Shown here piece by piece: positions 52,048 through 63,626 of a stretch of DNA of 64,000 nucleotides (positions are counted from its first letter, which is position 1; every line of letters begins with the position of its first letter). Source of the stretch: Hydra vulgaris (lineage: Eukaryota; Cnidaria; Hydrozoa; Anthoathecata; Hydridae); contig NC_088928.1 of the NCBI RefSeq assembly GCF_038396675.1, forward strand, positions 13,600,001 through 13,664,000, read 5' to 3'. Below the pieces are notes generated by a model. That model was not told the origin of the DNA, did no database searches, and saw only the letters and a list, made by a program, of their open reading frames with translations. The translations under genes were made by a program, and so were the position numbers.

Positions 52048-52334
52048 TACCTGAGCATAAAAATGCTGAGCAACCTCAGCAAAACAATAATGAAAATTTG
52101 AAAAACAAACACAGCATTGTAAAACTTTATTAGAAATTAAAAATAAATTAGTTTTGTTGATTTTGTTTTAATTATTTTATTTAAAATTAATAAAAACCCT
52201 TGTTTTTCCATTTATACTTTAATTGTTTTGTTTACAACTTAAACAAAATGTATAATTTTACTAATGTACAATTATTTATTTTTTTTAAGTTTTATTTAGA
52301 CTTTAATAAAAACTTATAAAGAAATTTCACTTAC

Positions 52335-52976
52335 CCACTGCCATCCATATGCCAAATCGAATCCATGTTGCACTATTTAATCCCAACAACAAATATACAT
52401 TTAAAAAAAGTCCTAATACTGGAATCCAAGGTAAAAGTGGAACTTTGAAAAATAACTTTTGTGAATTCTCTGGAAATGTTGACAGCGCAGTGGTTGTGGC
52501 TGCAATCAGTATTCCAAAAATTGTAAAAAATAAAATAGCAACAGTTTCATGCTGAAACGCTTTACTAATTAAAAAATGAAGCAGCTGTGAAAATATAAAT
52601 ATTTCAATAACTAAAAGAAAAACACATATTTTTGCTCTGGTTTCTGTCACCGTACTTGGTTCTGAACTACCGTAATTTAAAAAATCATTGTTTTTTATTA
52701 TAAATGTTTTCCACCGGCTGGTTTTTTCTTTTTTTATTAGTGGATCTTTTTCATTTTCATTTTCTGCCACTAAAGATTTACTTAATAATGGATCAGTATT
52801 AATGACCGCATTTGGATAAACATTGCATTCTTCATAAGATTCATCTGCCATCCCCAAAGAAGCCTCTTGATATCGTAAAGTTAATACTGAAACTGTTACA
52901 ATAGTATATGCCATGATAGTACCAATTGAAACCATGTCTACAAGCTCAGTTAGAGTAAAAAACAACGCCATGATTC
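52335..52976 (-). CDS. SLC7 cationic amino acid transporter, penultimate coding exon
   Basis: The exon runs from acceptor TTTTAG (just above 52976) to donor G|GTAAGT at 52335. It encodes four transmembrane regions of a CAT-type SLC7 transporter. The first is IMALFFTLTELVDMVSIGT plus IMAYTIVTVSVLTLRYQ, matching the family signature L-V-D-x-x-S-I-G-T. A hydrophilic loop (YGSSEPSTVTETRAK) precedes two further helices (KICVFLLVIEIFIFSQLLHF; VAILFFTIFGILIA). Last comes VPLLPWIPVLGLFLNVYLLL with ATWIRFGIWMAV. Such proteins import arginine, lysine and ornithine at the plasma membrane. Earlier exons should lie at higher coordinates, but I could not identify them in the window. Confidence 0.92.
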
Positions 52977-53310
52977 CTAAAAGTAAAATCTAGCATAACA
53001 TAAGATTTCCAATGACCTCGAACATATATATTTATTTATATAACAAATTAATATAAATCTTTATCATGTACATTCAAATAAATGCATATAATTCATATGT
53101 AAAAATATTAGGGTGTACTAAAAAAACATAAGTTTCTTAATATCTAATAGTAATCTTGATATGTAACAGTAATAAAAAGTTGCCTTTTTGTTTAGAATCA
53201 TAAAATTCAAAAGAAAAAAAAAAGTCTTCCAGTTACCCAAAAAAAAAGGGTCAAAAAGAAAATGTCAAGTATAATATAAAGTATATATTTTTTGCAATTA
53301 TTCACAAGCA
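52977..53310. other. Presumed SLC7 intron, no feature seen
   Basis: AT-rich sequence upstream of the transporter exon. A TTAGGGTGTAC word at about 53109 resembles the end of the 39100-42403 element, but no partner is found. Confidence 0.4.
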
Positions 53311-54549
53311 CAGGGCTTGTGATGAAGCGATCGCGCTCGTAAACGGTATTTTCAAACGTTCTAGGCGCAATAAACAACGCTTGTTCAGCTTATAACGAGC
53401 GTATAAAATAACGCTCGTCCAATAGTTCGGGATTATTTTTTTATTTTCATAAAATATTTAAAAAAGATTTTTTATTAAAGATATACTATTATCAAAGCAC
53501 TAATATCAAATATAAAAAGCACTACGTCGTTCTCTTTTGCACTAACGTAATAAATGAGCAGTTTGAAGTCGTTAATAGTCACTAATTTCTATTATGGAAT
53601 GTGCACGTGGAAACACAATGTGAATACAAAAATGCGCAAATAAAATAAGAATAGAAAATTAGAAAACCACTATAAGAAAATTAAAACTTTATTTTTAATC
53701 TATTTAGAGTATTTTTATTCTTGTGAAAATATCAAGTAAGATTTATTTGATTTATTGTTTGTAATATTCCACACATCGTTTATAATAAAAATAAATATTA
53801 ATAATAGAGTAATTTTTAAAATTAGTTTTTGTTTATAGTATAGGTTTTTTTATTAACTATTATTTATTTTAACTCAAATTTAAAACGATTCTGTTGTTTA
53901 GAATGTTCACAATCGCATTCGAAAAGGAAACAAAGTAATAACGTCAACATTTATTAAATGGAAAGTTATTATTCTAATTTATTATTATTTCAAATTATTC
54001 TTGTGTTATTTTTTTAAGGCTAAAAAAACGTAATTTAAAAAAGAAATTTTAGAAAAAAATTAAATAATTAATTTGAATAAAAAATATCAAAAAATATAAA
54101 AACCATTAACCGTTAATTAAGTTTACCGCGTAACATTTTAAAATGCATATATCAAATCAACGAATCAAAACACTAAATTATACTTCAATACTAAATCAAT
54201 AAGAAGTTGCGTTTTTGTTTGATATTATTTTTTTATTAATATAAATAGTTAAAAATAAAATCGCGATCTGACAATATACAAGAAGTTTGGAAGTATAAAA
54301 ATCTACATCGTTGAAGTAGTTTCATGAGTGTGATACTAATTCAAACATTTTTTGACGAAAGAATTATGTAACAAATAAAAAAAGATATAAAAAAATAAAA
54401 AGCTTTTTATGAGCATCGCCTTCAGCAATTTTCATGATCGCGCTCGCCGACATTATTTCGAGCGCACATAATCACGCTCGATGAAAACATTTTCTAATTT
54501 TACGAGCACGATTTAACACGCTTGACGATTTTCTTCATCACAAGCCCTG
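53311..54549. mobile_element. Noncoding 1.24 kb transposon with CGCTCG-rich ends
   Basis: The inverted ends CAGGGCTTGTGATGAAG match exactly for 17 bp. The direct repeat CAAGCA abuts both sides. The terminal regions are unusually CG-rich for this window (gcgatcgcgctcg, cgcttgttcag, ataacgctcgt on the left; mirrored gcgctcgccg, cacgctcgatg on the right), and the interior is plain AT-rich. No reading frame; a nonautonomous hAT-like derivative is likely. Confidence 0.8.
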
Positions 54550-55008
54550 CAAGCATACTTTACCATATACTTTTGAAAAATAACCGCTAAAACTAAAAAA
54601 AGGCTATAGTTTTTCAAAATCAGTTCATTTTTAGATGGCATATTACAATATTAACTAACAAACTGCATATAAAAGTAAATGGTATAATCTTACTTACAAC
54701 AATTATATATATAAAAAAAGTCAAGACAATTTAAGTAAAGACAATCCAAGTAAAGCTGAATTGTGGACATTAACACAAATTATCCAACACAGTACTCAGC
54801 CATAGTATTAGATGCTGGTATTATAGGCCAATTCTCTAATTTTGATCAGATAAAAATTTAAAATTTTAATTTTTTTTTTAATACTTGAACCTAAACCAGA
54901 AGGAAAACTTTTATTGGTATTATTTATAAATAAATTTATTACCTTTTATTGTATTGACCCTTTTTGTACGGTTCCAGAATGCTAATAATGTAATCATATA
55001 CAAATCAT
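54550..55008. other. No gene seen
   Basis: AT-rich interval between two hAT-type elements. Confidence 0.4.
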
Positions 55009-55016
55009 GCCCAGAG

Positions 55017-56543
55017 TAGGGTATAACGGATCTGGTAAAATATTTAGGATCTGAATCCTACCCGGATTTTCAAGATTTGGATCCGGATCCAAATTCGGAT
55101 CCAATTTTAACTATTTTACACAACAAAAAAACAATTAAATAAACTATTTTACACAAGAAATTTTTGTTAATTTTTAAAATGTATATAACCACAGTTAACT
55201 TTGAAAAGATTTCTTTTGCATAAAATTCTTTTTTTTTAAAGCTTGGTATAAATTTTTGCTTATGTCAGATTCATATGATTGTAGTTGACTTAAAACAAAA
55301 CAAAAAACTTTTTTTGGTGTTAGCAAATTTCTCTGTCTTGACGGCAAAGTGCTTTGGATCTTTTACAGGCTATTAAGTCTAACTCTTACTGGGTATTAAG
55401 TCTTAACTCTGAATCTGATATTGTTATTGGAGACTGAACTTGGATAAGTACCATTTTAATACACTTGCTTAACTTGACAAAGCATTCAACCATATCAAAT
55501 AATAAGTTTCAACCTGTCTTGCAGTCTAAAATAGGTTTAAATTTGTGTCCAAATTCTTGTTTTACATGCTTCTGCAATATATTGTCAATTTCAACAGGTG
55601 ATTTTTTAAAACAAAATTATTATTGTGCGAACTATTTTTAAAATTGAAAAATAATCTTTTATAACAACAGCCACTACTGAACTATTTTCAAATTCAATAT
55701 AGTACAGCTCTTCACCTCACTATCACATTAATTTCAAAACTATTGCTTTGCTCTAAAACTTTAGTTGGTTTCACATTAAGTACATCCCCTACTACTAAAT
55801 GGATTGCATGAGCATAGCAGATGTGATGTATTGAGTTGATTCAACAGCCAAATTTAACCATAATAGATGCACTATCTGTAATGTTACTAACAATATTACT
55901 ATCTTAACAGCTTTTTCAAACGGCATACTCTCGACGACACAAACAAGTCCAAGATTATATAGGCTTTCATTTGTCTTTTGGCTTATTCTTGTAAACTCTT
56001 ACTTTTAGCAACATTGTTAAATGAAAGTCCATCAATTGCAATGAGATCTGTTAGTTTATTGATAATAGTATCTTTAGCTTGTAAAAAATTTCTGATATCT
56101 TTTTGGGATGAACATTGAACTGCTTTTGTAGGATGTAATAATGGCAATTCTATTTTATGTTTAACCTTTAGATGTTTTTGCATAACACTTGATCAGTCTC
56201 ATTTAATTGTTACAATGACGTTACAAGGTTGCATTGAGCAGTTTTTTTTACTTTGCACTTCAAGAAATGCTCCCAAACAGGAGGATTGCTTTATATTCTT
56301 GGAAAGTTATTTTAAAATTTTTCTTAATTGCTTTAAAATACTCTAACGCTTTAAAGTGTAACAGTTTAAAACTATAGGTAGGCTATATTGGTACCCAACA
56401 TCAACATTATAAAAAGTAATTTTATGTAAAAAAAAAAAAACAGGAACCAAATATCCAAACTAAATAGATCCGGATCTGGATCTCAAAAAAATGGTACGGG
56501 TACCCAGGTATTCGGTTCCGGATTATGGATCTGTCTATCCCTA
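55017..56543 (-). mobile_element. hAT transposon with perfect 8-bp target duplication
   Basis: GCCCAGAG flanks both sides (55009-55016 and 56544-56551). Ends are TAGGGTATAACGGATC and, reverse-complemented, TAGGGATAGACAGATC, followed on both sides by clusters of GGATCCGG / GGATCTGG words, probably binding repeats. A BED-finger transposase remnant lies on the minus strand. Length is 1527 bp. Confidence 0.92.
55790..56330 (-). pseudogene. BED-finger hAT transposase, N-terminal remnant
   Basis: On the minus strand a BED-type zinc finger can be traced: QCNLCNVIVTIK, then stops, then MQKHLKVKH, giving C-x2-C...H-x4-H. It is followed by the downstream region LTDLIAIDGLSFNNVAKSKS, which resembles the post-BED part of hAT transposases. 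Stops and frameshifts break it after LQE (55983), with a shifted continuation containing NESLYNLGLVCVVESMPFEK. The catalytic core and dimerisation domain are missing. Confidence 0.7.
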
Positions 56544-56551
56544 GCCCAGAG

Positions 56552-57029
56552 CTTTTAAATAGAACTTTCATGCTTTCAAATGAAAGAGAATTTGAAAGGT
56601 ATAATGGATTTATTACTGGAAAGCTTGGAATGTTATGTTAATAATATACAATTTTATGTTATGTTAAGTTAATAATATACAATAACAATGATAAAAACTT
56701 AATAATATTAATGTGTAAAACTTTTTTAAAAATATAGTTAAAACCTTATTCTTATAAAAATAAGGTTTTAAATATATATAATAATTGCTATGCTGTTAAT
56801 ATTGACTTTCTAGTTATTTTTAGGTAAACCATAATAGCATGTATCTACAACTTTGGCCATATTGAGGTTAAATATTGGTATACTGTATATTCTTGCTGCG
56901 CATTCTTTTGTTTATATTCACAATAGTTATTACTTATATTTATTTTATAATAATGCAACTAAGATACAATAACAAGCATTCCCTAGGAAGTGCATGCTGT
57001 TTTTCCTCTCGATTGTCCACGAAAAAGAT
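56552..57029. other. No gene seen
   Basis: AT-rich sequence following the hAT element. Confidence 0.4.
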
Positions 57030-57691
57030 TTTTATTTAGACAACTTGGCCACAGCAAGTTTTATCATATTAAGCAAGTCTTGCAAGGAAGCATGTGCGGT
57101 CACACACCTTGTTTGTTCAAGTTTTAAGGAATTTTTTTAGACACTGTCCATGGTAGTTGGCATCTTTTAACTTTTAAAGAGTTTCAATGATTCGCAGTAA
57201 AAAGCTAAACTTATCTACCGAGATAAAAAAAGGAAACAAAATTGTAACAAAATATTAATTAAATAAACTAGAAAAATTTAATAATGAAAAAAAGAAAATT
57301 TTAAATTTTTTTTATAAAATTTTTATACAACTTTTGTATTCTTTTTTTTTGGTTGTTACTTTTAGCTACAAAATTTAATACAAGCCAGGAAAAAAAATTC
57401 TATATTTTATAACAATTTAACAACAATTGATATGCAATTTATCACGATTTTTATCAGTCTGTATAATTAAGAAACTAATTCGCTATGTATGCTAGAACTA
57501 TGAGAAATTTTATTAATTTTTTTCTAACATTTATTCGTTTTCACACCTTTTCCCTTTTAAAAATGTTTTTGCTATATTTGACCTTTTTTCACAATACTTA
57601 TATAAAAGAAAATTAATTGATATTTATTTGTAAAATAAAAAATTAAAAATTTTTCCATACTTCTAGCACAAATAATAAAGTATTTCCTAAA

Positions 57692-58056
57692 CAGAGTGGC
57701 TACACTTTTTTTGAGTTATAAAATTAAAAGAATTAAGGAGATTTTAGGAGTTTTTAAGGATTTTTTAGGAGATTTTACCAGTAAACTTGGAAAAACGATT
57801 AAAAAAATTAGGATTATTTAGGACGATTGAAATTTTTTTTTTTTACGAAATTTAAATATTTTAAAAATTTTAATAAAAAATTTGAAAGTTTGAGTTGTTT
57901 GAAATTGAAATTTGAAGATGTTCGAAAGAAAACTTCAAAAAACAAGTTTAAACTATTTTTGAAATTTAAGTATATATTAAGAGAACTTAGACCTTTTTAG
58001 GGAATTTTTTATATATTAGGATATTTTAGAATTTATCAGGAGGCGTGGCCACCCTG
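57692..58056. mobile_element. 365-bp hAT MITE
   Basis: The ends CAGAGTGGCTACAC and, reverse-complemented, CAGGGTGGCCACGC are hAT-type inverted repeats. The interior repeats aaggagattttaggag-type words and has no frame. The flanking 8-mers match poorly. Confidence 0.65.
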
Positions 58057-58559
58057 CTTAATACCGATTGACAAAAGTCGTGAATAATTTTATATTAAAA
58101 AATGTTTTTATTTTTGTCATATTCTTATCTGTTTTTTTCCTCAACTTCTATCAACTTTGATAATGGAAAATAACAAGCTCGTTAAAAAAAAAAATTAATA
58201 ATAAAAAAAAAACTATTTAGGTACATTTTTTTGATCAAATTTTATTTTAATTTACTTTTAGTTTATTTTATTTAGTATTTTTTATTTTCTTTGCTGTTTT
58301 ATTCTCTGTAGAGCTTTATTTTGCCGTAAATTCTTAAAACGTTTACTATATAAAAACGCTGTCAAGTTGTGTAAAAAAATTACTTTAAATATGGATGAAC
58401 AAGACGTGCGACCGCATGTGCTTCCTAGAAAGACTTGATTAAGCGCTTTAATTCTTTGCAAAAAAAAACTAAATTTCTAAATCAAAAAAAGCAAAACTAA
58501 CATAATAAAAAATTAAAATAAATTTATATAGAAAAAAATTAATAATTTAAACAAATTGT

Positions 58560-58735
58560 GTACTGTTTTTCCTTTTGTTTTTTTTAGGGTCAATGCAGGG
58601 AGGGGGTGGGGGTGGGTTGTATAAGACCACCAAGCATACTCATGCATGGGGGAGGGAAGGGGATATAAAAATGTAGAAGGTGCAACAGGGAGGGAGGGGG
58701 TCTAAACCTGGAGATTTTTGTGTACATAATATATA
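58560..58735. other. G-rich tract
   Basis: Runs such as gggagggggtgggggtgggt and gggggagggaagggg stand out in otherwise AT-rich DNA, with G-quadruplex potential on the plus strand. No gene. Confidence 0.6.
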
Positions 58736-60352
58736 GATGGTCCCTTACATTAACATTTAACATTTGCAAATATATTCGAAAAAAGTTACTTTAGTGAAAC
58801 ACATACAGATGTAGGAGCCTCAAGGAAGAAAAGATTATATTAGAGTAATAGTTAGTTAAAAACTATTAAAAGGTGTTCGACACATGTCTAGTATAAAAGC
58901 ATAATAATTGTTTACGTATACTTCACCAATAACATAGTAGTCCAAAAAGGAAAGGGCAGGTAGAAGTAAGTAAAGCGGTAAAACTTAATGAAGTGGCAGA
59001 ACTAAATGAAGCCGTAGAACTAAGTGAAGGTTTTGAACATCGGCACATAGCCGAATTTAAAAACAGGTATCCAAAATTAAAAAAGCGCTAAAAGGTTGGG
59101 ATAAAAATCATACAAGAATAGAAAAGTAATTTGAAACAATAAAGGTTGAAAAATGTGTAGAGGACATGGCATAATTGCAGCCTAAAAACTATGCATTTAT
59201 GTGTTTGCACTTTACTTAAAAAAAACTGAGAGGCTTAAATGGTATAAGAAATCTGAATGTGAACATATGTGTATCATTCAAAAACATAACACAGAAAGAT
59301 TTTTTATATAAAAAAAAGAAAAGATGGGTACAAAGCAAATATATGAGCAGCAAGATTTAAAAGAAAAAACAATGAAGAATTAGAGAGGTGGGATTCAAAA
59401 CACAGATATTCTGTGTATTAAGTAAACGACTTATCCAAATAAGCTAAATGTGCATGTATTGATTAAACAAGTACAATTATATAATTAAAAAAGTTATATA
59501 GAAAATAAAGCCTATATGGTAGATATGTTTATACGCAACATGAACAAACCAACATATGAGTGTATATAAGTATATACACATGTATTACATAGATGTATTC
59601 ATATAGGGACAATATATACATGTCACATTAAAATTTTACAAATATATTTTGCAAACGATAGGAATTTATATTTTTGCTTTCCTATTTAAAAAAAAAAAAA
59701 ACAAAATCTAGAAAAATCAGTCTTTTTAATGTCAACTAAAAACAGTTTTTTTATTTTTATTTTGCGTTATCCAATTTCATTGCTGAAAATAACAACCACC
59801 CTTTAGAAATGAAAATAAAAACCGTACACAAATTATTTAAATTATTAATTTTTTTTTCTATTTAAGTTCATTTAAATTTCCTTTTTTCTTAGTTTTGCTT
59901 CATTTGTTTTTAAAACTTAGTTTTTTCAGCATAGTATTAAAATGCCTAATATAATAAAACTTTCGCAACCAAGTTGTCTATATAAAAAACTTATGCCAGG
60001 GTGTAAACTAGTCCTGTGGGGTCCCGTCAAACGCGGTATTCCCAAATGCTCATAAAATTAAAATTTCCAATTTAAATGTAAAAGAATTCCATTCTCTAAA
60101 TAAAGTTTGCCAAATTGAGGCTTAATAATAATTCTAAATATTATTGAAAATTAATTATTATTAAATACTAATAGAAAAATAACATAAGAAATTCTAATTT
60201 AATAACTGTGTAATACTTGAATTAAAATCACTGTTATTGGTATAACTGTGCAATTGCATAACTGCGAAAATGTCTCTTGGAAAAGACTTCTTGAAAATTA
60301 GGATTTTCCCAGCGGTTTTAGGGATTTTCTTGGTAACTTGCTTATAAAATTC

Positions 60353-62519
60353 TAACCATGAGTGAGATCTCGTCTCATTCTTGTTTCTCGTGAGAAATGG
60401 GACTTAAATATTATATTATTTTACAAATTAAAAATTATTATAACTTACAAAATGCTTAATAATTTGTTTTTTCAACTAATTAATATTTTGACTCAGTGAT
60501 TTTAATAAATCTAATTAAAAATTTAATTTGTTTTTGACAAAAAAAGGTTAAATTTTTAATTAGATTTTTTAATCAAATTTAAAAAAAAAACCTAATTACA
60601 AAATTTTAATTAGATTTTAAATATTTTTAATTAGATTTTAAATACAAAAACTTTTTGTATAAAATGGTGCACTTTCGACTTAATTTCATTAGTTTACCAG
60701 TGGAATTCAACTTGACACATATTGTTCATATTGAAAAGAAATATTCTTGCCTCATTTCAATGATCAAAAATGTCACCAAGAAAAAACAAAATCTGGAGAT
60801 ATTTTCAAAAAACAAGTGACGGTGCTGAATGCAAGGCGTGCAAAAAGTCTTTGAAAACAAAAGATGGAAACACAAGCGGACTTCATCGTCACCTCGAAAA
60901 AAAACACAGCTAAGATTACGTTGAGTATTCTGAAAAAACTGACGACTCTCTTCTTCCTCCTCCTAAGAAGAAACAACGAACCATGGTCGAAATGCTTGAA
61001 ACAAAGTCCAAATATGACAAAGACAATTCCATTCAAAAACAGTTTGACTCTGCAATGCTGGATTACTTTTGCACTGATCTGGTATCCTTTTCAGCAGTCG
61101 AAGGAAGAGGTTTCAAGAAATTGTTTGACATTGCAAACCCTAAACTGAGCCTTCATCACAGAACAACATATTTAAGAAAGCTTTCAATTCAGTCAAGAGA
61201 AGTTCAAGCTGGAATGAAGAGCATAATAACGGAGATTACGCCAAATCTAAAAAGTGCTGCATTTACTTCTGACCTTTGGACTTTGGAGCTCAGGACAGCT
61301 ACATCTCTTGGACTTTTCATGCTATTGACGAAAATTAGAGACTACATCACTGGACACCCCATGCCCAACAATTCCCAGGCAGACACACAGCTGAGTTGCT
61401 TGAATCAGAATCAGACGCTCAAGGAATCAATTTTAGACAGTTACGCCAATCTGTTGACACAAGATGGAATAGTGAACTGGATTGCATGGCTTCTGTCCTA
61501 CAAATAAAGAGTGCAATTATCAGCTTATGTGCAGATAAAGATATTTTTTCTTCAAAGACCATCAGTGCATCACAGTGGAAATCAATTGAAGGAGCAGTAG
61601 AAATTTTGGCACCACTTAAAGAAGCTACAGAAACGTGGTGGGCTGAGTCTATTCCAACAATTAACACTGTCGCCGATTCTCTTTATTTAATCCATGACAA
61701 AATTGATCAATTTATTGAGACGGATGGAAAAAATGGCTATGGTGTCTTGTATGCAAAAAACTTGAAAAGCTGCATTGAGAAAAGATTTCCTCTTTGTCTC
61801 ACTGGAAACTTATTGAGTGCTGCAGCAAACTACTTAAATCCTGCTTTAAAGGGACTTCACTTGACGCTCTTCAAAAAATTTCAAACAACAAAAGAATGGT
61901 TAGCCTCACAGGTTAAGGATAATGTTGAGTGCCAACCTGTTGCCAGAGTCCTTTCAGCAGATTTGTCCTCTAATTCAAAACTGAAGCGCAAGTTAAACGT
62001 CAGACTTAAAACACAAGAGCCAACATCTGAACTGAATCCTATTTTGAGCAAAATGTGCCAGTATGATTATCTCCCTGATGCCAAAAAAGACTTTCCAATT
62101 CTTGATTGATGGAAACTGTATTGAAATACATTGCCAGAACTCTCTTCATTAGCTAGACTATTCCAGCAAGTTCAACTAAATCAGAGAGAGTTTTTAGCTC
62201 AAGTGGAAATGTCGTCCGATCATCCAGACACAACTTACACCCAGAAAAAGTAGAACAAATCATCTTAATCAGAGAAAACATTGTCTTGTTGGAAAAGTTT
62301 GGCAAAAAAATTCTGAATTAATATTTTAAAAAATTGTTTACATTTGACAAATGTCATTTGTGTTTATTTGTCAAAACCATGTTTACATTTTTTTTTTTTT
62401 ACTTGCATTTTCATAAATTTGTTTTCAAAAATTGTTAAATTTCTCATCTCGTTCTCGGTCTCACGAGAAGTACTAACTTCTCGTCTCGGTTTAAAAAAAC
62501 CTAGTCTCGCTCATGGTTA
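60353..62519 (+). mobile_element. hAT transposon with CATGAGYGAGA ends
   Basis: The left end taaccatgagtgagatctcg and the right end, reverse-complemented taaccatgagcgagactagg, are inverted repeats. Further inside both have TCTCGTGAGA-type palindromes. A BED-type hAT transposase remnant occupies the interior in the plus orientation. No clear 8-bp duplication is visible. Confidence 0.75.
60770..62321 (+). pseudogene. BED-type hAT transposase with internal deletion
   Basis: From ATG 60770 a BED zinc finger is clear: AECKACKKSLKTKDGNTSGL followed by HRHLEKKH. An in-frame TAA at 60911 interrupts just after it, then the same frame runs on to 61507 through SAAFTSDLWT (first catalytic Asp region). 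Near 61350 the sequence jumps and shifts frame to SVDTRWNSELDCM, so the second Asp and the C/H motif are deleted. The C-terminal half follows (61396-62109). A last frame change precedes the dimerisation signature IPASSTKSERVFSSSGNVV and HPEKVEQIILIREN, ending at TAA 62319-62321. The architecture is that of ZBED-like hAT transposases; this copy is inactive. Confidence 0.88.
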
Positions 62520-62937
62520 TAAAATTTCTTTCTCAATACTTGCAAATAATTCTTTGCAATGCCTTCCAACTACAGCAAATATTATTTTAAAAAATAATAA
62601 ATTTGTTTGGTTTAACACCTGCAAATGCTAATTCTTTAAAATTTTTGCCTGTTTTGGCTGAAAATTTAAATAAAACTCTACTTCAAGTTGTACATGTGCT
62701 TTGTTAACAAAGTTTAATCAAAATATCGAGAAGCCATTTACATTAGACACTTTCAAAATTCTAATTAATGCGGATATTACGGTAAGTCTTTTAGTTACTG
62801 TTCTTCTTTTTTTTTGTTTGGTATTTTATATCAACTGAATTACATGATCGCATCAAGTATAATCTTTTTTTACTTATCTACTATCATTTTTTAACTAACT
62901 TTTTCTAAAAAACCACCTCTGAAATATAAGTTCAACA
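62520..62937. other. No gene seen
   Basis: AT-rich noncoding sequence. Confidence 0.4.
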
Positions 62938-63604
62938 GTTGAATTAAGCGATCGCAATATGCAAAATCTGGAAAAATATCTGGTCTTCAAAATTTTAGTT
63001 TATCCAAAGCCGTGTACTTTGTTTTCAAAGAGCAAATTATTTTAAGTTTGTTAGCAAAAAAGTTATAAAAAATAAAACAAAACAATAAACTTTTAATGAT
63101 TACAAAGGTAATAACACTCTAGTAACTAACTGCACCATAAAAGTAATAAAACTATAACAGTGTTATTACTTTTATAAAGCACTTATAACTTTCAAGGTTC
63201 ATTTTTTGTTCAAACAACATTAGTAATTTCAAACTTTATTCAAAGTAAAAAAACATCTGAAAAACTAAAATGGATATTCAAATATTATTAAAAATTTCAG
63301 AAACTTTTACAAATACACTTAAACAACTAAGAATGAATTATAAAAGTTATAAGTGCAAAAGTTAAAAGCTATAAATTTTATAGAAGTAATAACACTATTA
63401 TAGTGTTATTACTTTTATAATGCAGTTTGTTACTAGAGTGTTATTACTTTTTTAGTCGTAAGTTTTTATTTTATTTTTATAACTTTTTCTAACAAATTTA
63501 AATTGATTTGCCCCTTGAAAACAAAGAACACGGCTTTAGATAAACTAAAATTTTGAAGACCAGATATTTTTCCGGATTTTTCATTTCACGACCGCTTAAT
63601 TGAA
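62938..63604. mobile_element. MITE with ~230-bp inverted arms
   Basis: The left arm gttgaattaagcgatcg... and the right arm (reverse-complemented gttcaattaagcggtcg...) match over more than 200 bp with few changes, including aatatctggtcttcaaaatt and agtaataacactctagtaac. The centre contains small palindromes of aataacactataatagtgtt. A perfect 33-bp hairpin (gcttaattgaaccc, loop ttcaa, mirror) spans its right border at about 63594-63626. No coding capacity. Confidence 0.8.
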
Positions 63605-63626
63605 CCCTTCAAGGGTTCAATTAAGC

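Larger units (their letters stand above)
48694..52334 (-). other. Large intron of the SLC7 gene, loaded with repeat debris
   Basis: The 3.6 kb interval holds a Penelope-associated end segment (48776-48832), a (CA)n tract, a hAT MITE (49596-49782), short tandem repeats (about 50560-50650 and 51932-52047) and an antisense pogo-like transposase fragment (51047-51640). No exon is recognised within it. Confidence 0.7.
57030..59990. mobile_element. Possible composite of inverted-repeat elements, noncoding
   Basis: tagacaacttggccacagca and following bases near 57043 match, inverted, the region 59942-59985 (ccaagttgtctata). A second inverted pair, caagtcttgcaaggaagcat... at about 57077-57140, matches 58395-58440 (gcttcctagaaagacttg). 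These suggest nested foldback elements. A hAT MITE (57692-58056) and G-rich stretches lie inside. The boundaries are tentative. Confidence 0.4.
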
